Counted from the stretch's first letter, positions 1 to 8,757 are shown. The stretch is DNA of 45,788 nucleotides from an uncultured Marinilabiliaceae bacterium (GCA_937920475.1 CALEUX010000001.1:1-45788), one strand, 5' to 3'. The notes: a model not told the origin generated them from the letters alone. Made by a program: numbers and translations.

Positions 1-13
1 AAAAAACTAAAAA

Positions 14-742
14 ATGGAAGGAATCAATCCACCTTTAAAACCATTAGGACTAAGAAGTTCGTTTCTGATATTTGGCATTACGGCAGTTGTTTTGTTTTTG
101 CAAACGCATTACACCATTCCATGGCTAAACAAAATAACCGGTATGGAAATCATATTTTTTTGGTTTTTGGTGGCCGGGCTGGGCGTTTTTCTTCCTCTGA
201 TTATCACAGCCATCATCATTTTGAAGTTAGAGGAATACAGTTTCAAACGGGAAACCTGGATAAAACGTCTGCGTTTTAAAACCATTACTAAAAAAGATTT
301 GTTGCTAAGTATTGGGGGGTTGATTTTAATAATTGCATTAAGTGCAGCAGTTATGTCGTTAATTGAATGGGTTTATGGTGAATTTGACAGCACCCCTCCC
401 TTTATGGCCTTTGAGCCTTTAAACAGCGGAAGATACTGGCTCCTGGCAGTGTGGTTTCCCTACTGGATTCTAAACATTTTAGGTGAAGAACTGCTTTGGC
501 GAGGCGTTATGTTACCCCGTCAGGAAATTGCATTTGGCAAAAAAGCATGGGTTATTCATGCTTTGGGATGGGGTTTGGTACATATTGCCTTTGGATGGCA
601 GCTGCTTATTACCTTGCTGCCAATTCTGTTTATTCAGTCGTATATTGTTCAAAAAACAAAAAACTCGTGGACAGGTGTGATTATTCATGCTGGTATTAAC
701 GGTCCAAGTTTTATAGCCATTGCATTGGGGGTTTTAAAATGA
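14..742 (+). CDS. CPBP family intramembrane metalloprotease
   Basis: This 242-residue integral membrane protein belongs to the CPBP (CAAX protease and bacteriocin-processing) family. Hydrophobic segments lie near residues 16-30, 46-70, 96-117 and 141-157 and through most of 178-240. The family motifs are visible: the EE pair at 158-159 with R163 (EELLWRG), H190 in a LVHIAF context, and H225 followed by N229 (IIHAGIN). These are the expected metal and catalytic residues of a glutamate-type intramembrane protease. An in-frame TAA at 8-10 precedes the ATG, so the N-terminus is complete. The stop overlaps the next start as ATGA at 739-742, so translational coupling with the downstream gene is likely. 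The substrate is not predictable. Confidence 0.85.
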   Translation: MEGINPPLKPLGLRSSFLIFGITAVVLFLQTHYTIPWLNKITGMEIIFFWFLVAGLGVFLPLIITAIIILKLEEYSFKRETWIKRLRFKTITKKDLLLSIGGLILIIALSAAVMSLIEWVYGEFDSTPPFMAFEPLNSGRYWLLAVWFPYWILNILGEELLWRGVMLPRQEIAFGKKAWVIHALGWGLVHIAFGWQLLITLLPILFIQSYIVQKTKNSWTGVIIHAGINGPSFIAIALGVLK

Positions 743-1953
743 GTAAAGAGCTGTTTTATTTCAATCCTACCTGCGAAATGGCGGTTGCCAACGGCCATCT
801 TTCTTATACACCTCCCTCCCATTTGCAACAGTTTGAACAACAACTTGAAACCATCCCATGTTTTTTTGCCGATGGAAAAGATTTTGTATTAACACGCAAA
901 AAGGTTTCTCCCGAATTTATTGAGACATTACAGAAATTTGGCTTTAAAGTGCCGCAATTTATTCAAACACCTGAAGGGTTGAATGAAGAACTACTGCCTA
1001 TTGAACATCTTCGACCCTGGGGCTGGAGTCCTGCAGTGCATCAGGTTCTGAAACCATTTAAGTCAAAATGCCATCCCAACTGGCAGCAGCATCCTATGCA
1101 ACAGTGGGAGACTCGTCACCGTTTGCTCTTAAGCCGGGAAACCGGGTTCAGATTACTTTTGCAGGTAATTGATTTAAAATGCGGCAATTACAATTTAATT
1201 GAGTTACCTGCTCAACCGGTTAAAATAACCACTCTTTCAGAAATAGCATACATCAACCACCAATTGCCACCGCCTACCCTATTAAAAACCCCTTGGAGTG
1301 CCTCGGGAAGAGGATTGTTTAAAATTCGCGATTTAAATGAAAAAGCAGAACAAAACCCATGGGTAATATCGAAACTGAAGCAGCAGGGCTTTTTATTTGC
1401 AGAGCCATTTCTCAATAAAGTTACTGACCTGTCATTTCATTTCTTTATTGAAAAAGATTCAGTTACCTATCTGGGTTATAATTTCTTTGAAGCCGATGCT
1501 GCCGGGCAATTCCGGGGATGCTATACCAATTTTCCAAATCCTTTGCCGGCCGAAGTCAATTTTTTAAATGATATTATTAATCAGGGGGCACAAATTTTAA
1601 AAGACAGTCTTATAAAACTCAACATTGCCGATATTTATCAAGGCCCGGCAGGCATCGACGCCCTTTTGTTCAAAAACTCAAAACAGCAAATAAGACTTCA
1701 CCCCTGTATTGAAATAAACCTGCGTCACTCCATGGGATTGTTAAATATCCACTTAAGAAAACACATTCATCCACTGAAAAAAGGGAAATGGCAAATATCC
1801 ATGACTGATAAAACCCAATGGGATAAATTATTACAAACCCACAATCAAAATAAGCCTCAACTGGAAGATGGATTGATAGCCAATGGATTGGTTGCATTAA
1901 CACCACCTCCAACCGATAAAGGATTTATGGCATGGTTGCAATTGGAAGATTAA
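739..1953 (+). CDS. ATP-grasp-like protein of unknown function
   Basis: This 404-residue soluble protein is one I recognise only as a Bacteroidota hypothetical. Its layout resembles an ATP-grasp ligase. A lysine and small-residue loop sits at 183-192 (K183, then SGRG at 189-192). A strand with E222 (FAEPFL) is followed by a DLSFHFFI strand. Near the end D307 (GIDALLF) is followed by E325 and N327 in IEINLR, the place where ATP-grasp enzymes hold Mg-ATP. The N-terminal 90 residues (FNPTCEMAVANG) have no obvious match. The start overlaps the CPBP protease stop by four bases, so the two are probably one operon. Its 3' end overlaps the convergent patatin gene by 29 bp. The fold assignment rests on motif spacing only; substrate and reaction are unknown. 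Confidence 0.7.
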   Translation: MSKELFYFNPTCEMAVANGHLSYTPPSHLQQFEQQLETIPCFFADGKDFVLTRKKVSPEFIETLQKFGFKVPQFIQTPEGLNEELLPIEHLRPWGWSPAVHQVLKPFKSKCHPNWQQHPMQQWETRHRLLLSRETGFRLLLQVIDLKCGNYNLIELPAQPVKITTLSEIAYINHQLPPPTLLKTPWSASGRGLFKIRDLNEKAEQNPWVISKLKQQGFLFAEPFLNKVTDLSFHFFIEKDSVTYLGYNFFEADAAGQFRGCYTNFPNPLPAEVNFLNDIINQGAQILKDSLIKLNIADIYQGPAGIDALLFKNSKQQIRLHPCIEINLRHSMGLLNIHLRKHIHPLKKGKWQISMTDKTQWDKLLQTHNQNKPQLEDGLIANGLVALTPPPTDKGFMAWLQLED

Positions 1954-2764
1954 GCCCACCTTGTTGCAACAATTGAGTGGTATATTGATAACCAACTTCT
2001 ACAATTTTATCAACCTTATCGAAATCCCAAAAAGTAAAATTCAAAATGCCCGGGGGTTCAATAACAACATCGCACACAGCTTTCGAAATTCGAACATTTT
2101 GGTCGATGCTCAGGGTAAACGACCGCTCGGCTACATCGCGTATGCCATCAAATTTATCAACCACTCCGGTAGGATTAACATTAACACCAATTAAAAAATT
2201 GCAGTTTTCGCGAATGCACTCAGCCGGAAGATTATCGAACAAACCTCCATCTACATAAGTTGTTCCGGCAATTTCAACCGGAGCAAAAACCACCGGAACC
2301 GAACATGATGCAATCACATATTCTATCAGTATTCCACTGCTTTTCACCTCGTTAATACCCTTATTCAGGTTGGTAACCGACAAGTAAAACGGTTTTTTTA
2401 GGGTAGAAAAATCATTGGGGCTTATAACCTGATTTAAAATTTTGCGCACACCGATCATTTCAAAAAAGCCGTGTTTGCCAAAAGCCATTTTAACCATTTT
2501 AACGATGGGTTCCTTTTTTACAAGTTCCTGTATTTCAATAGGTGAAAACCCTGCTGCATATAACACCCCAATCAACGACCCCATGCTGGTTCCCGACACA
2601 ATGGCCGGTTCAATTTTATGCTTGCTTAAAGCTTTTAAAACCCCAATATGAGCATATCCCCGGGCTCCGCCACCACTTAATGCAATTCCAACACCATGGC
2701 TCAGTTTTGATGTTCCGGGCTTAATATCGTTCTTTGGCTTTTTAAACCATCTAAATAGTTGCAT
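1925..2764 (-). CDS. Patatin-like phospholipase (RssA-like)
   Basis: A 279-residue patatin-family serine acylhydrolase. The oxyanion loop GGGARG is at residues 31-36, the nucleophile elbow GTSMG carries S60, and the catalytic aspartate is D172 in VDGGLFDNLP, giving the complete Ser-Asp dyad. There is no clear signal peptide; the N-terminus is short and basic, so a cytosolic or membrane-associated lipid hydrolase like the NTE/RssA group is likely. The gene converges on and overlaps the ATP-grasp-like gene by 29 bp, with no terminator between them. A TAATTTTG element (minus strand, 2766-2773) lies directly upstream of the ATG, so the transcript could be nearly leaderless. The lipid substrate is unknown. 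Confidence 0.88.
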   Translation of the reverse strand: MQLFRWFKKPKNDIKPGTSKLSHGVGIALSGGGARGYAHIGVLKALSKHKIEPAIVSGTSMGSLIGVLYAAGFSPIEIQELVKKEPIVKMVKMAFGKHGFFEMIGVRKILNQVISPNDFSTLKKPFYLSVTNLNKGINEVKSSGILIEYVIASCSVPVVFAPVEIAGTTYVDGGLFDNLPAECIRENCNFLIGVNVNPTGVVDKFDGIRDVAERSFTLSIDQNVRISKAVCDVVIEPPGILNFTFWDFDKVDKIVEVGYQYTTQLLQQGGLNLPIATMP

Positions 2765-2860
2765 ACAAAATTAATTGTCTGATTTTTAGAGCTTAAAATT
2801 AAACATTTTTCTACCAAAAAAAATCAGGATTTTGCAAACGGACTGATGGCATTTTCCACA

Positions 2861-2977
2861 AAAAGAGGCTGTCTCAAAAGTTTTTTAAAGCCCCTGAGAA
2901 TTAAATATTTGAAAAACTTCTTGGGCAGGAGTAAGAATAAAAAGAGGGTGTCTCGGACTTTTGAGACACCCTCTTTT
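2861..2977. mobile_element. MITE-like element or IS-end relic with 20-bp inverted repeats
   Basis: The segment is bounded by 20-bp inverted repeats that differ at one base (2861-2880 and 2958-2977; core GAGGCTGTCTCAAAAG against GAGGGTGTCTCAAAAG). A third copy of the core lies in direct orientation at 2944-2954. About 77 bp separate the ends and there is no open reading frame. Such ends recall IS termini seen in Bacteroidota, but no transposase is present and no clear target duplication is visible. I read it as a non-autonomous element or the remains of one. Confidence 0.5.
2941..2977. terminator. Bidirectional hairpin terminator
   Basis: A 14-bp stem (2941-2954 with 2963-2976) closes an 8-nt loop and is flanked by A and T runs on both sides. 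It could end leftward transcripts of the small gene at 2998-3192 and anything arriving from the left. The right arm is also the inverted repeat of the MITE-like element. Confidence 0.65.
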
Positions 2978-2997
2978 AATCTAAAAAGAATGAATTT

Positions 2998-3192
2998 TTA
3001 AATTGTTTTATAAATCAATAAAGCAGAATATGTGTTAACACCCTGGCTAGAATGTGCCGAATATTCAACATCAACAATCTGCTCAGCCTTTATCGATTCG
3101 GCTTCAAGAAACTCATTCATCTGATCATCCAGCGACTTATCATAGTCGTCAAGACCAGTATACTGAAAATGCTTGGTCTTTACCTTCTCCAT
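2998..3192 (-). CDS. Small Cse60-like protein
   Basis: A 64-residue protein starting MEKVKTKHF. The longer reading frame begins with TTG at 3240, so the ATG at 3192 is the better start. The pattern of a basic N-terminal strand, an acidic helix (DDQMNEFLEAE), then a VDVEYSAHSS strand and a C-terminal YSALLIYK strand resembles the Cse60 family, known as a sporulation-expressed protein in Bacillus but also found in non-sporulating bacteria. Function is unknown. It lies between the MITE-like element and an intergenic stretch with two inverted repeats, and it is followed by a hairpin terminator. The family call comes from recalled sequence similarity and is moderate. Confidence 0.5.
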   Translation of the reverse strand: MEKVKTKHFQYTGLDDYDKSLDDQMNEFLEAESIKAEQIVDVEYSAHSSQGVNTYSALLIYKTI

Positions 3193-3263
3193 ATATTTAT
3201 TGGCGTTTAAAAATTTATAATATTGTTTTGGTATACGCAACTAATAGCTTCAGGATACATAAA

Positions 3264-3333
3264 AATGATTCTTTTAATCAACGAAAAAGAATCATTCATC
3301 CAGCATCCATACAAGTTAGACAATTAGTATGGA
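3264..3333. repeat. Two short inverted repeats
   Basis: A perfect 12-bp inverted repeat (AATGATTCTTTT at 3264-3275, complement at 3285-3296, 9-nt loop) is followed by a 7-bp one (3306-3312 with 3327-3333, 14-nt loop). They lie between the Cse60-like gene and pepD. They may be an RNA structure or element debris; neither has a good T-tract. Confidence 0.35.
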
Positions 3334-3368
3334 GAATGCAATATGAAACAAGGGAAAAGTAATGCTTT

Positions 3369-4826
3369 TTAATGTTCTGACAAAGCAATAAGTATGTCGA
3401 GCAGGTGTTCCCAGTAATTTTTAACTGATGATATGAGCACCCGTTCGTCAGGTGAATGGGCCCCTTTTATGGTGGGACCTATTGATATCATATCCAGGCC
3501 GGGGTATTTTGCCAGAAACAAACCGCATTCCAAACCGGCATGTATGGCTTTCACTTCAGGCTCCATGCCAAATCGCTGCTTGTAACAGTCAACAGCGATT
3601 TTAAGAATTTCAGACTGGGTATTGGGAGCCCAGCCCGGATATCCCTCAGAATGTGTTACTTTAGCTCCACCCAGCAACATAACCGACTCAACCATATTGG
3701 CAGCATCGAATTTGGAACTTTCAACCGAGCTTCGCTGAGAGGTGGTAATTATTAATTCAGTTTCATTCATTTTTATTGATGCCAGATTAGTTGAGGTCTC
3801 AACCAGACCCGGAATTTCCTGACTCATGGCTAAAACGCCATGTGGTAAGGCATATAACATATTCAATAAACGAAGTTGAAAAGGTGCCGATAATACCCTT
3901 GATGGCACATCGATCGACTCCAAAGTGAACTTAACGTCAGGTTCGGTATGTTTGAACTCCGTTTCAATTTCTGATAAAAACACATTAAACAATACCCTAA
4001 CATCCTCCTTTTTATGATAGGGGACCACTCCTGTAGCCCAGGCTTCACGTGCTATGGCATTACGAAGATTTCCACCATCGATGGAAGCCAGTCTGAAACC
4101 CAGTTGACGGGTAATATCCCACAAGTATCGGTTTAATATTTTATTGGCATTGCCCAGGCCCCGATGAATATCATCGCCCGAGTGACCGCCTTTAAGTCCG
4201 GTTACCGACACTTTAAATGCAAATGAAGAATCAGGGGCCTTCTCAAATTCAGGGATTAATATACCAACCGTATCAATACCACCCGCGCAACCAATAAAAA
4301 CAACGCCTTCATCTTCCGAGTCGAGGTTTATCAGGATTTTCCCCTCCAAAAAACCAGGCTCAAGGCCAAAGGCGCCTGATAATCCGGTTTCTTCATCTAC
4401 GGTAAATAAGCACTCAACAGGGCCATGAGGTATATTATCAGCTGCCAAAAGAGCCAATTGATAAGCCATTCCAATACCATTATCGGCCCCAAGAGTTGTC
4501 CCTCTGGCTTTTACCCAGTTGCCATCAATATAGGGTTTTATGGAATCAGTAAGAAAATCAAACTCCACGTTACTGTTTTTTTCGCAAACCATATCAACAT
4601 GCGATTGCAGAATAACCGGCACTTTATTTTCGTAGCCTTTAACAGCCTGCTTTTTAATTAAAATATTGCCCTTTTTATCCTGTAGGGTTACAAGACCATG
4701 TTGAGATCCAAAATCGAGCAGATACCGGGTTATTAATGCTTCTTTCTTTGATGGACGGGGAATATTACATATGTCCTGAAAGTAATGCCATACAGAAACT
4801 GGTTCGAGAGATTTAATTTGACTCAT
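3369..4826 (-). CDS. pepD: Aminoacyl-histidine dipeptidase (peptidase D, M20 family)
   Basis: A 485-residue cytosolic Zn dipeptidase that hydrolyses Xaa-His and other dipeptides. The M20/M28-type metal ligands can be followed in order: H76 and D78 (LQSHVDMV), bridging D115 (LGADNGIG), catalytic E145 and E146 (VDEETG), D169 (INLDSED), and H457 in GAHSPDE near the C-terminus. The lid/dimerisation domain lies between about 190 and 390 and includes KGGHSGDDIHRG. Length matches the bacterial PepD family. No signal peptide is seen. It is the last gene of a leftward run with the SirB1-like and nucleoside phosphorylase genes, separated from the former by 57 bp. Function in peptide salvage is well supported. 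Confidence 0.93.
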   Translation of the reverse strand: MSQIKSLEPVSVWHYFQDICNIPRPSKKEALITRYLLDFGSQHGLVTLQDKKGNILIKKQAVKGYENKVPVILQSHVDMVCEKNSNVEFDFLTDSIKPYIDGNWVKARGTTLGADNGIGMAYQLALLAADNIPHGPVECLFTVDEETGLSGAFGLEPGFLEGKILINLDSEDEGVVFIGCAGGIDTVGILIPEFEKAPDSSFAFKVSVTGLKGGHSGDDIHRGLGNANKILNRYLWDITRQLGFRLASIDGGNLRNAIAREAWATGVVPYHKKEDVRVLFNVFLSEIETEFKHTEPDVKFTLESIDVPSRVLSAPFQLRLLNMLYALPHGVLAMSQEIPGLVETSTNLASIKMNETELIITTSQRSSVESSKFDAANMVESVMLLGGAKVTHSEGYPGWAPNTQSEILKIAVDCYKQRFGMEPEVKAIHAGLECGLFLAKYPGLDMISIGPTIKGAHSPDERVLISSVKNYWEHLLDILIALSEH

Positions 4827-4883
4827 TTAAATGTTATAATATTGCTAACCTCTGATGAGATTAAAATGTTAATATGATGTATT

Positions 4884-5768
4884 TTAAAACGATGGTATAC
4901 CAGAAAACAACGACAGTAATTCCTTTATTTCTTCAGCCTTCTCAGGATTTCCTAAAGTTTCGTAGGAATAAAGCAGGTTATTGAGCATTCGTTGAACAAT
5001 TTCCTGATTGGGACAGGGTGCAAAATAAGAAAGCCTCGGCTCCAGTTTTTGCTGCTTAATAAAAAATTCTATTTCTTTTCGTCCAAGTACGGCACCTTTA
5101 TTTATAGGGTTAATGTAAAAAAGTACAGAAACATCACCGCTTTTGTCGGTAAAAGGTAACCCACCTGTATCATCAAGGTAACAAAGAATAAAATTCTTGG
5201 GAAGATTCACGCCGAAAATGGGTAGTCCAAGTCGCTGGGCAATAACAGAATAAATAACTGACAAAGAAATTGGGTTCCCTTTATGTGTATCAAGAACATC
5301 GCAAATAAAGGAGTTTTGAGGCGCCATAAAATTGCTGTTGTTTCTCGAAAAGCCATGCACATCGAACAAAATATGATTCATAATCCGCACTTTTTCGAGA
5401 GCGGTAAGATGGTCGTTGAGCTCAAGCCAGACCTCTTTTCTTAATTGATTTATGCGCTCGTTGATATCATCATATTTTAACTCGGGGTACTGGTATTTTG
5501 AAACCAGCCAGGCTCCGTATAATAAATCATCTTCAGCATTATTCAGCCACTTTCGGATTCGGTCCTTTACATCTTTAAACTGAAGGGTATGTATGAGATT
5601 TTCAAGCCTTTTTTGATAGGTAGTATCCAAAGTTGATTCCCAGGCTTTTTCAAGCTCGGGTACAATGTCCACTTCTTCTTTAAGCAATTCGCCCTCTACC
5701 GTGTTGAATATTTCATCACTCGGATCATCCAAAAGAGAAATAAGGGCCTGAATTTTATTTCTGTCCAT
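4884..5768 (-). CDS. SirB1-type transglutaminase-like protein
   Basis: A 294-residue protein of the SirB1/transglutaminase-like family. The N-terminal third is helical. The conserved core covers about residues 140-220, with the family pattern NHILFDVHGF, then NSFICDVLDTHKGNPISLSVIY and GLPIFGVNLPKNF split over the same stretch. In this family the transglutaminase cysteine is not clearly retained and the biochemical role is undefined, although a link to protein turnover or metabolism is often suspected. The frame opens at a TTG at 5786 that abuts the upstream stop; the ATG at 5768 (MDRNKIQ) is the better start and leaves an 18-bp gap to the phosphorylase gene. Operon membership is therefore likely. 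Confidence 0.8.
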   Translation of the reverse strand: MDRNKIQALISLLDDPSDEIFNTVEGELLKEEVDIVPELEKAWESTLDTTYQKRLENLIHTLQFKDVKDRIRKWLNNAEDDLLYGAWLVSKYQYPELKYDDINERINQLRKEVWLELNDHLTALEKVRIMNHILFDVHGFSRNNSNFMAPQNSFICDVLDTHKGNPISLSVIYSVIAQRLGLPIFGVNLPKNFILCYLDDTGGLPFTDKSGDVSVLFYINPINKGAVLGRKEIEFFIKQQKLEPRLSYFAPCPNQEIVQRMLNNLLYSYETLGNPEKAEEIKELLSLFSGIPSF

Positions 5769-5786
5769 ACAATCTATCACTATCAA

Positions 5787-6662
5787 TTACTTTGAAAGAG
5801 ACATTAATACGTATTCAATCAACTCTTTAACAACCACTTTGTAATCTTTACTGTACTTTCCGGCCAAACGGTTTGCAATGATGGCACAAACTGTGGTTGC
5901 TTTATGCCCAAGTAATGCAGAAAGGCCATAAATGGCGGAGCATTCCATTTCAAAATTGGTAATGCGCAATGTTCCAAACCTGAAATTGGTAATACTTTCG
6001 TTTAAAGCAGGCATGCGTAACGGCAATCGGATAACCCTTCCTTGAGGACCATAAAAACCTGGAGCCGAAATGGTTACTCCGTTAATAACTTTACTACCCG
6101 AAAGCCTTGCTAAAAGTTCCGGATTAGCATCAACAGTATATGGCGCAGGCAAACAAGTTTTCCAGGCAACATGCTGAATAAAAGCCTCTTCGAACTTCAT
6201 ATCACACACGCTGTTGCGATTGGCGTAAAAATTTAGTAAACCATCGAACCCAACAGCCTTGGTACTAAGCAACCAGCTATCGATAGGCAAATCCTGTTGT
6301 AACGAACCGGACGTACCAATACGTACAATCTCCAATGTTTGATGCTCCGGTTTTGGGGTGCGGGTTTCAAAATCCACATTAACCAATGCATCCAACTCGT
6401 TTATTACAATGTCAATGTTATCAGTACCTATACCGGTTGACAAAACAGTAAACTGCTTGTTGTTAAAAAGCCCGGTTTTCCATACAAATTCGCGGTTCTG
6501 CCCTTCGTGAATAACCTGTTGAAAATAAGAAGCAACCGTTTCAACCCTTCCGGGGTCTCCAACCAGAATAACGGTTGAAGCCAACTGGCCAGGTTTTATG
6601 TGCAAATGAAAAACAGATCCATCGGGATTTATAATAAGTTCTGATTCTGGTATTCTGTTCAT
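5787..6662 (-). CDS. Nucleoside phosphorylase (uridine phosphorylase-like)
   Basis: A 291-residue member of the PNP/UDP phosphorylase superfamily, which cleaves nucleosides with phosphate to a base and (deoxy)ribose-1-phosphate. Seen are the phosphate-binding VGDPGRVETVA near residues 34-44, the GIGTDN turn, RIGTSGSLQ in the core, and the ribose/base pocket NFEMECSAIYG, which matches the M-E-x-E/C pattern of uridine phosphorylases. The protein lacks a signal peptide and is of normal length or slightly long. It is the first gene of the leftward run with the SirB1-like and pepD genes. Uridine is the likeliest substrate, but purine specificity cannot be excluded from sequence alone. Confidence 0.85.
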   Translation of the reverse strand: MNRIPESELIINPDGSVFHLHIKPGQLASTVILVGDPGRVETVASYFQQVIHEGQNREFVWKTGLFNNKQFTVLSTGIGTDNIDIVINELDALVNVDFETRTPKPEHQTLEIVRIGTSGSLQQDLPIDSWLLSTKAVGFDGLLNFYANRNSVCDMKFEEAFIQHVAWKTCLPAPYTVDANPELLARLSGSKVINGVTISAPGFYGPQGRVIRLPLRMPALNESITNFRFGTLRITNFEMECSAIYGLSALLGHKATTVCAIIANRLAGKYSKDYKVVVKELIEYVLMSLSK

Positions 6663-7037
6663 GGTTGATTATTTAAAATTCAAACAATCAGAATTAACAC
6701 TAACTATTTATTAAACAGCCAAAAACGGATAAAAGTTCAACCATTCTTTTTTACTTTAATAATGTTATGTCATCAATATTCTGATACTTCAAATTAATAA
6801 AAAAAAATTGGATTTCCCATTAATTTCTTATCAACAGCCCCTGTTAATTAGCTTTTAACTCTTTATGAAATTTCCATATCTATATCAATTAAATATAATA
6901 AAAAAACAATAACTAATCAATTTCTAATTACAAACAATATAAGATTTTAAGACAAAGCTTTGCTTTACAAAATTGGGAAAGGAAGAAATTAGTTTTATTG
7001 AATTTAATGAGTTTATTCCTATTTTTGCCAAAAAAAA
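6663..7037. other. Divergent intergenic region, AT-rich
   Basis: This 375-bp spacer separates the nucleoside phosphorylase (leftward) and DUF4293 (rightward) genes. It is strongly AT-rich and has no coding potential that I can see. It holds the DUF4293 promoter at its right edge, a small inverted repeat (AACAG-CCC-CTGTT, near 6834-6846) and the 10-bp palindrome CAAAGCTTTG at 6953-6962. No convincing promoter was found for the phosphorylase gene. Confidence 0.6.
6997..7027 (+). promoter_or_regulatory. Bacteroidota promoter of the DUF4293 gene
   Basis: ATTG at 6997-7000, a 19-bp spacer and TATTTTTG at 7020-7027 fit the Bacteroidota -33/-7 consensus (TTTG, 19-21 bp, TAnnTTTG). The -7 element ends 10 bp before the ATG, so the predicted transcript has only a few leader bases. 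Confidence 0.6.
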
Positions 7038-7496
7038 ATGATACAACGTATTCAGTCTTTATATTTACTCGTTGCACTGGTAATAATATCAGTATTATTT
7101 TCAATGGATCTGGCCCAGCTTGCCAACGAAACAGGACTTTTCAGACTTACCTTTGATGGAGTGTACTCCATAGATTCTGAAGTTCGTCTGGTGATGCCTG
7201 CCTATGCATTAACATCGTTACTAATAGCAGATGTTGCACTTCTGTTGATTATTATATTTTTGTTTCGAAAAAGAATACTCCAAATCAGGTTAGCAGCCAT
7301 GGGAATAGTTTTACTGGCCGGATTATCAGGAATGATTTATTATTTTGGAAAAACAGCTTCGAAGGAACTTGGTGCTGAACTAAGCTTTACATGGGCTATA
7401 GTGTTACCTTTAATTTCGATGGTTCTTGTTTTTATGGCAATTAAAGCTATTGGCCGAGACGAAGCCCTGATTCGATCCATCGACCGGATTCGATAA
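7038..7496 (+). CDS. DUF4293 family membrane protein
   Basis: A 152-residue inner-membrane protein with four predicted transmembrane helices (about 8-25, 56-78, 85-107 and 118-138). The opening MIQRIQSLYLL is the signature of the DUF4293 family, which is largely confined to Bacteroidota. The function of the family is unknown. The gene stands alone, divergent from the nucleoside phosphorylase, with a near-leaderless promoter, and it converges on odhB with a hairpin at the junction. The protein has no enzymatic motif. Confidence 0.85.
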   Translation: MIQRIQSLYLLVALVIISVLFSMDLAQLANETGLFRLTFDGVYSIDSEVRLVMPAYALTSLLIADVALLLIIIFLFRKRILQIRLAAMGIVLLAGLSGMIYYFGKTASKELGAELSFTWAIVLPLISMVLVFMAIKAIGRDEALIRSIDRIR

Positions 7497-7519
7497 AAAA
7501 AGGCCTTTTTCAAAGGCCT
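7495..7519 (-). terminator. Terminator of odhB overlapping its stop codon
   Basis: AGGCCTTT (7501-7508) and AAAGGCCT (7512-7519) form an 8-bp stem with a 3-nt loop. Read leftward it is followed by a run of seven T. The odhB stop codon (7510-7512) falls in the loop region, so the terminator is embedded in the end of the gene. It lacks a T run in the rightward sense and is a weaker stop for DUF4293. Confidence 0.75.
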
Positions 7520-8757
7520 AATAAAAGTTCGTTTGGATTTTTATCGACTGATAATAAGCCCAATGGCTCCTCTATCATCTTTTTTACTGCCACCAGAAAG
7601 CCTACAGAGTCTTTCCCATCAACTATACGATGGTCGTAACTCAGAGCCAGAAACATGATGGGACGTATTTCAACTTTTCCGTTGATGGCAACCGGTCGGT
7701 CAACAATATTGTGCATTCCTAAAATAGCCGACTGCGGGGGGTTTATTAATGGCGTTGACAACATGGATCCAAATGTGCCTCCATTGGTAACGGTTATGGT
7801 GCCACCAGTCATCTCCTCCATCGATATTTTGCCATCTCTTGCTTTTTCTGACAATCGCTTTAACTCCGATTCAATTTGAGGTAGACTTAAAGACTCCACA
7901 TTTCTTATAACAGGCACCATTAAACCTTTGGGCGACTGAACAGCCACAGAAACATCGGTATAATTGGGTGTTACAATTTCGCCATCGTCGATGCGACTGT
8001 TTACTATAGGATATAGTTTGGCAGCGTTGGAAACAGCTTTAATAAAGAAGGATATTAACCCTATTTTATAGCCATATTTTTTAAAAAAAGCATCCTGATA
8101 AGTTCGTCTTAATTCCATCACCCGCGACATATCCACCTCATTAAAGGTGGTGAGCATGGCTGTTTCATTCTTCACTTTAACTAAGCGTTCGCTGAGTTTC
8201 TTTCTCAACTGGCTCATCCTTTCGCGCGATTCATCTCTTCGGGCCTCACCACTTGTAAATTTTGGTTCTCCGATGCTTGATTGGCGCAATTGCATTACCG
8301 CTTCAACATCCTTAACAGTAAGTTTTCTCAACCCTGAAAAGACTTCTTCTATACTCAGGTTTTCCAACTCCATTTTTTGTCGGGCCAATGGTGTTACTTT
8401 AACATCAGTTTCCTGAGGTTTCTGAACAGGTGGAGCTTCACTCTTAATCTGCTTTTCCTCTTTTCCTGGCTTTTCTTCCAATGCTTCATCTGATGTAACT
8501 GCCGAACTCACTGCCACTTCAAAAGAGGTATCAATGGTGCAGGCTATTGAGTTTACTTTTACCACCTCCCCGGGTTTAACCAATAGCTTTATTTTGCCTG
8601 CTTCCGGAGCAGTTAATGACAATGTAGCCTTATCGGATTCGATTTCGGCCAGTTCCTGTTTTTTTTGAACAAGGTCTCCATCAGATACCATCCACGATGA
8701 AACTTCAACTTCGGTTATGGACTCCCCGGGCGTAGGCACTTTTACTTCAATTATCAT
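7510..8757 (-). CDS. odhB: Dihydrolipoyllysine succinyltransferase, E2 of 2-oxoglutarate dehydrogenase
   Basis: A 415-residue E2 core component of the 2-oxoglutarate dehydrogenase complex (TCA cycle, cytosol). The order of domains is standard: one lipoyl domain (1-76) with the lipoylated K43 in ESDKATL; an Ala/Pro/Glu-rich linker (78-118); a peripheral subunit-binding domain (about 120-155, VTPLARQ); and the acyltransferase domain to the end, with catalytic H376 and D380 in SYDHRIVDG. It follows odhA with a 54-bp gap in the same direction, so the two are an operon. The E3 (lipoamide dehydrogenase) gene is not in the window. It is also called sucB. Confidence 0.95.
   Translation of the reverse strand: MIIEVKVPTPGESITEVEVSSWMVSDGDLVQKKQELAEIESDKATLSLTAPEAGKIKLLVKPGEVVKVNSIACTIDTSFEVAVSSAVTSDEALEEKPGKEEKQIKSEAPPVQKPQETDVKVTPLARQKMELENLSIEEVFSGLRKLTVKDVEAVMQLRQSSIGEPKFTSGEARRDESRERMSQLRKKLSERLVKVKNETAMLTTFNEVDMSRVMELRRTYQDAFFKKYGYKIGLISFFIKAVSNAAKLYPIVNSRIDDGEIVTPNYTDVSVAVQSPKGLMVPVIRNVESLSLPQIESELKRLSEKARDGKISMEEMTGGTITVTNGGTFGSMLSTPLINPPQSAILGMHNIVDRPVAINGKVEIRPIMFLALSYDHRIVDGKDSVGFLVAVKKMIEEPLGLLSVDKNPNELLLGL

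Noticed and set aside
3054-3362. 102-codon plus-strand frame over the Cse60-like gene
   Set aside because: It is antisense to a better-supported small gene and spans inverted repeats with no protein-like composition.
6832-6840. DnaA box-like TTATCAACA suggesting an origin
   Set aside because: There is only a single imperfect copy, with no cluster and no dnaA or dnaN genes nearby.
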